A stretch of 64,000 nt of DNA from CAYVWB01 sp964455395 (GTDB lineage Bacteria; Desulfobacterota; Desulfovibrionia; Desulfovibrionales; Desulfovibrionaceae), in assembly GCA_964455395.1 (NCBI GenBank), contig CAYVWB010000001.1:1-64000 (forward strand), written 5' to 3'. The position numbers and the translations under genes were made by a program. Positions 61,016 to 64,000 of this stretch are shown in pieces. A model generated the notes under the pieces. It ran no database searches and was not told where the DNA came from. It saw only the letters and a program-made list of their open reading frames with translations. Numbering within the stretch: the first letter of the stretch is position 1; the number at the start of each line of letters is the position of its first letter.

Positions 61016-62107
61016 GTGCCGCCACGTCACCTGCGCCGTTTTCTGCTGATTGCGCTTTGCGTCGCCGTGGTCGCGTCCGGCGGGGGGGCGTCCCCGGCGC
61101 GCGCTGGGGGGCATGAGGACACGGTGACGCGCGCCTCCCACGGGCTCCTTGCCCAGCTCGACGCAGCCACGCCAGTCACGACGCCCTCCGAACCGCCCGC
61201 CGAGGACTCGGCAGAGACGCCGGCCCACGCGTTCACGCCGGAGACGAGCGACCCTGCTCGCAGCGAGCCCGACCCGTCAGCCGAGTCGTCAGCCGAGACG
61301 CCGCCTGTCACGTCCCCCGTCACCCCGTCGGTCACGCCAGCCACGACGCCCTCCGAACCGCCCGCCGAGGACTCGGTAGAGACGCCGGCCCACGCGTTCA
61401 CGCCGGAGACGAGCGACCCTGCTCGCAGCGAGCTCGACCCGTCAGCCGAGACGCCGCCGTTCCCGAAGCCATCGCAAGCTCTGCAACAGCCGGCGCTGCT
61501 TCCCGCGCTGCCGACGGCTTCCGACAGCGTCCCCCCCCGCGAGGACAACGCCACGGATCCCGCCGAACGAGTGGACTCCCTGGAACAGGCGCTGACAGCG
61601 CAGGAGCCCGAGGAGGAACCCATCAAGGAGCCGGAACACCCCATTCCGGGGGCGTTCGGGTTCCGTTTGGGCCAGCTCTACACGCCGGACGAGGGTGCGG
61701 AATTCGTCGAGGAACGGCAGGGTCTTGTGCGCGTGGAGGTGGAGCCGTTGCAGTCCAACCCCCACCTGCGCTTTCATTCGCTCTGGCTTGATCCGGAAGA
61801 CCAGACTGTGGCGCAGATCGTGGGCGTTGGACCGCAGGAGGACGAGCGGGCCGCGGAGCTTGCTCTGGCCCGACTGCGCGACGCCCTGGAGCGCAAATAC
61901 GGGCCCATGACGTACGAAGACCTCGCCTACTCCATCCACAAGGAAGGCCGTTCCATCCACCTCGGCGCAAGCCTGCAGGGCGATGTCTGGGTGGTGGCCG
62001 TGATCTATCAGGATGACGCGCTCACGGCCCAGGCTTTGGAACGCGCAGCACGCCAGCGATACGGCCTGACGACCACGCCCCGAGCCCGGGACGACGCCGG
62101 TCTGTGA
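61016..62107 (+). CDS. Secreted protein with Pro/Thr-rich internal duplication
   Basis: 363 residues from a GTG at 61016 with GGAGG five bases upstream. The first 30 residues are a signal peptide (RRFLLIALCVAVVA, cut near ARA-GG). Residues about 45-190 are a Pro/Thr/Ser/Glu-rich linker containing a near-perfect duplication. The C-terminal 150 residues form a globular domain of unknown family (FGFRLGQLYTPDEG, VEVEPLQSNPHLRFHSLW, LARLRDALERKYGPMTYEDL). It follows cheA by 16 bases and may be periplasmic. A function in motility is only suggested by position. Confidence 0.78.
   Translation: MPPRHLRRFLLIALCVAVVASGGGASPARAGGHEDTVTRASHGLLAQLDAATPVTTPSEPPAEDSAETPAHAFTPETSDPARSEPDPSAESSAETPPVTSPVTPSVTPATTPSEPPAEDSVETPAHAFTPETSDPARSELDPSAETPPFPKPSQALQQPALLPALPTASDSVPPREDNATDPAERVDSLEQALTAQEPEEEPIKEPEHPIPGAFGFRLGQLYTPDEGAEFVEERQGLVRVEVEPLQSNPHLRFHSLWLDPEDQTVAQIVGVGPQEDERAAELALARLRDALERKYGPMTYEDLAYSIHKEGRSIHLGASLQGDVWVVAVIYQDDALTAQALERAARQRYGLTTTPRARDDAGL
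61177..61450 (+). repeat. 109-bp direct duplication inside the secreted-protein gene
   Basis: Positions 61177-61285 and 61342-61450 are 109-base copies that appear to differ at two bases, each of which changes an amino acid. They are separated by 56 bases. The near identity at the DNA level points to a recent duplication. Confidence 0.85.
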
Positions 62108-62250
62108 CCCGTGCGCCGTGGGCGCGCGGCTGTCCCGGTCGCGACATTCCTGGAGTTCCTGGCGTTCCGGGTGTTCCGGCCCTGTGCAGGACGCCGCGGC
62201 AGGGGCGCATTCTCCAGACGGAAGCCCCCACGCCGAGTCCCACGGATGCG
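62108..62250. repeat. Convergent intergenic region with nine-base repeats
   Basis: Four units of a nine-base repeat close to TTCCTGGAG / TTCCGGGTG occupy 62147-62182 between two convergent stop codons. The period is the same as in the array at 23391-23462. No U-tract terminator was seen. Confidence 0.55.
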
Positions 62251-63225
62251 CTAGAAGAGGGTGTAGAGCTGCGCCGCCACCACGCCCAGGCAAACGAGCA
62301 CGGCGAACAGCAAGACGCCGGCGAGGAGCGCTGCGGGCTTGAGCCGCAAAGGTGTTTCACTGTGCGCAATACCCCGCCACGCAAGACTCGCAAGCAGAAG
62401 ACAGGTGACGCCGATGGTGTAGGCCAGCCACGCCGGCTGGCGCACGTCGAAGACGCCGAGCCGGCCCGCATGGGTCACGCCCAACCATACCATTGGCGCC
62501 ACGCTCACCAAACCGGCCCACATGGCTGCTTGCGCTGTTTTTCGATAGGCGAACGCGTAATAGTCCCGCCCGAAATCCTGCTTCCTGCGCCGCGCCAGCA
62601 GCCAGCCAAGCCCCAGCGCCGCACACGCGGTCACGCCCAGGCAGACCGTCAACGTCAGCATGGGCCAGACACTGGATAGCGGCTCGATGCTGCCGATGGC
62701 GGAGAAGAACGACGCAATGGACCGGTCCACCGCCGAGGCCGTGGGATAGTGGCGCATGATCCACTGCAGTACGAGCGCCAGGAAGGCGGTGGCCACGGTG
62801 GAGAGAACAGTCAGCCAACCCAGCAGGATGTGAGCGCTTTTCACCTGCTTCATGCGTTTCCAGCCCATGACGTATTGCAGCAGGAACAATGCGGTGAGCG
62901 CCGCCACGCCGGCCACGGCGAAGCCCGCAGGGCCGAGCATGGGGGTAGCTGACTCGAGTGTGCGATATTGAACGTACCGCATGGCGAGCACAGCCCAGCC
63001 GCCAACGAGAAAGGGCGCGACCCCCAACGTCATGACCAGACCCATCTCCCCGATTTGCTTGGCGAGTTTGTCGAAAAAAATCTTCTTCCGGGAACGACCC
63101 GTCATCTCGAAGAGGGTGGCCAGCAACGGCGCGCCCGCTGCAGCGAGCAGCAGATACGCCATCAGGCAGAGGAAGAACGTGCGGACGTACAGAGCGTACT
63201 CCACCATGGTGAACGGGAAAGACAT
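62251..63225 (-). CDS. Polytopic membrane protein, unknown function
   Basis: 324 residues with about eight transmembrane helices. Notable segments are YALYVRTFFLCLMAYLLLAA at the N-terminus, a basic loop (GRSRKKIFFDKLAKQ), VLQWIMRHYPTAS and LGWLLARRRKQDFGRDYY. Several histidines lie near helix ends (H134, H160 and H255 approximately), but no known haem- or quinone-binding pattern was recognised. The ATG is ten bases after AGGAG. It converges on the secreted-protein gene and is divergent from the lipoprotein gene. Confidence 0.75.
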   Translation of the reverse strand: MSFPFTMVEYALYVRTFFLCLMAYLLLAAAGAPLLATLFEMTGRSRKKIFFDKLAKQIGEMGLVMTLGVAPFLVGGWAVLAMRYVQYRTLESATPMLGPAGFAVAGVAALTALFLLQYVMGWKRMKQVKSAHILLGWLTVLSTVATAFLALVLQWIMRHYPTASAVDRSIASFFSAIGSIEPLSSVWPMLTLTVCLGVTACAALGLGWLLARRRKQDFGRDYYAFAYRKTAQAAMWAGLVSVAPMVWLGVTHAGRLGVFDVRQPAWLAYTIGVTCLLLASLAWRGIAHSETPLRLKPAALLAGVLLFAVLVCLGVVAAQLYTLF

Positions 63226-63428
63226 ATCGTTGTCGCTCCTGGAAAAAATGGTCTCCGGAAAGCGCGTGGCTCAACTGTCACTGCCTTATTTTCGTCGTCC
63301 TGGCAACCGCGTCGCTTTGGATGGCCCCCCAACGCGCTGTTTCCCTTGATAAATCGCTCAAGGAGGCGTATGGTGCCCGAAAATCGCGGCGGCTTGCGGG
63401 CGATCCGCATCCCGGAAGGAGCTTCCCC

Positions 63429-64000
63429 GTGGCGCACTCACCCAACCCTACGACGACCCTTTTGCGCGACGCGCCCCCCCCCGGCGCCACGACCCGGCGC
63501 AGGCCGGACAAGCGTGTGCGCCGCGCATGCGTTCCCCGCGCTGCGCCGTATGTCGCCATCTGTCTCGCGCTCTGCCTGCTCTTCGCCGCCGGATGCGTGC
63601 GGCAGACCCAGTTCAACGAGCTGCAGACCACCGTGGAGGAAGACGCCCACTACGACCGCCAACGCCTCCGTGACCACGCCTCCCGCCTCGACCTGCTGGA
63701 AGAGCTCGCCCTCGCCGAGGGGCCGGAGCGGCAACGCATTCTCGCCTTGCTGGAGGCCAGACGCGACCTCTATGTCCCTGAACCCGCACTGACCCCATCC
63801 CCGGACCGCACGCCTCGGCCCTTCGTCGCAGACGCCATGCCCGACGCCGAGGAGGATACGACCGGGCCGACGCCCGAAGAGACCTCTGAGACTCCGCCGG
63901 CAGAGCCCCTTCCCGCAACGCCTGACGCCGCGCCGACGCCCATCCTGCCCCCGGAAGAACCGGTCGCTCCGACGCCGCTGCTCGCCGAGGAGGACGCCGA
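63429..64000 (+). CDS. Lipoprotein, C-terminus beyond window
   Basis: The frame is open from a GTG at 63429, with AAGGAG seven bases upstream, to the window edge; at least 190 residues. After an unusually long basic N-terminal segment (about 37 residues) a hydrophobic stretch ICLALCLLFAAGC ends in a lipobox cysteine, so the mature protein should be lipid-anchored. A coiled segment (NELQTTVEEDAHYDRQRL, then SRLDLLEELALAEG) is followed by a Pro/Glu/Thr-rich region. The functional domain is probably beyond the edge. Confidence 0.75.
   Translation, partial: MAHSPNPTTTLLRDAPPPGATTRRRPDKRVRRACVPRAAPYVAICLALCLLFAAGCVRQTQFNELQTTVEEDAHYDRQRLRDHASRLDLLEELALAEGPERQRILALLEARRDLYVPEPALTPSPDRTPRPFVADAMPDAEEDTTGPTPEETSETPPAEPLPATPDAAPTPILPPEEPVAPTPLLAEEDA

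Overview
This is a high-GC window of roughly 64-66% G+C by eye. It looks chromosomal and most like a Desulfovibrionales sulfate reducer. The evidence is the cheB - HEAT-repeat protein - cheR - ParA - cheW - cheY - cheA order, kinases with haem-type CxxCH motifs, a YeiH-type exporter with a long N-terminal extension, a sulfide:quinone-oxidoreductase-like operon and many sigma-54 response regulators. The genus is an inference; no rRNA is present. No insertion sequence, phage or CRISPR array was seen.

Layout. 1-5240, minus strand: a DUF3179 protein cut by the window edge, a gate-domain membrane protein, a small Cys-rich secreted protein, and a YeiH-family exporter followed by a small membrane protein and a clear terminator. 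5656-9764, plus: a haem-motif sensor kinase and a sigma-54 response regulator, divergent from yeiH. 10015-16376: a receiver-Hpt protein, two LuxR-type regulators, a P-type ATPase and a small protein. 16592-20179, minus: a GT4 glycosyltransferase and a six-hairpin glycosidase. 20582-23263, plus: a hypothetical protein and an ArnT/GT39-like membrane transferase. 24008-29037, minus: a large multi-PAS hybrid kinase and its sigma-54 regulator. 29495-38795, plus: a compact seven-gene signalling operon. 38876-47047, minus: a seven-gene sulfide operon. 47452-51042, minus: a sigma-54 regulator and kinase. 51244-51320: tRNA-Pro(CGG). 51554-62107, plus: a chemotaxis operon. The window ends with a membrane protein (minus) and a lipoprotein cut by the edge (plus).

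Three sigma-54 regulators sit next to three good -24/-12 promoter matches. These lie upstream of yeiH (5340-5355), of the signalling operon (29441-29456) and of sqr (47136-47151). The last two have repeated inverted-repeat elements about 100-300 bp upstream, each set with its own half-site (GTCTC/GAGAC, CAAC/GTTG). The simplest reading is that each two-component pair controls its neighbour.

The most unusual content is the 29495-38795 operon. It combines a solute-binding-domain sensor kinase, a lone receiver, a phosphatase/kinase/STAS fusion that carries all the partner-switching functions in one chain, a lone Hpt protein, a CheA-like kinase whose own phospho-histidine segment appears deleted, an HD-GYP phosphodiesterase and an 81-residue protein that looks like only the histidine-box helix pair of a kinase. 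No chemoreceptor, CheR, CheB or CheW gene accompanies it. A kinase in the sulfide operon is broken by an apparent single-base deletion.
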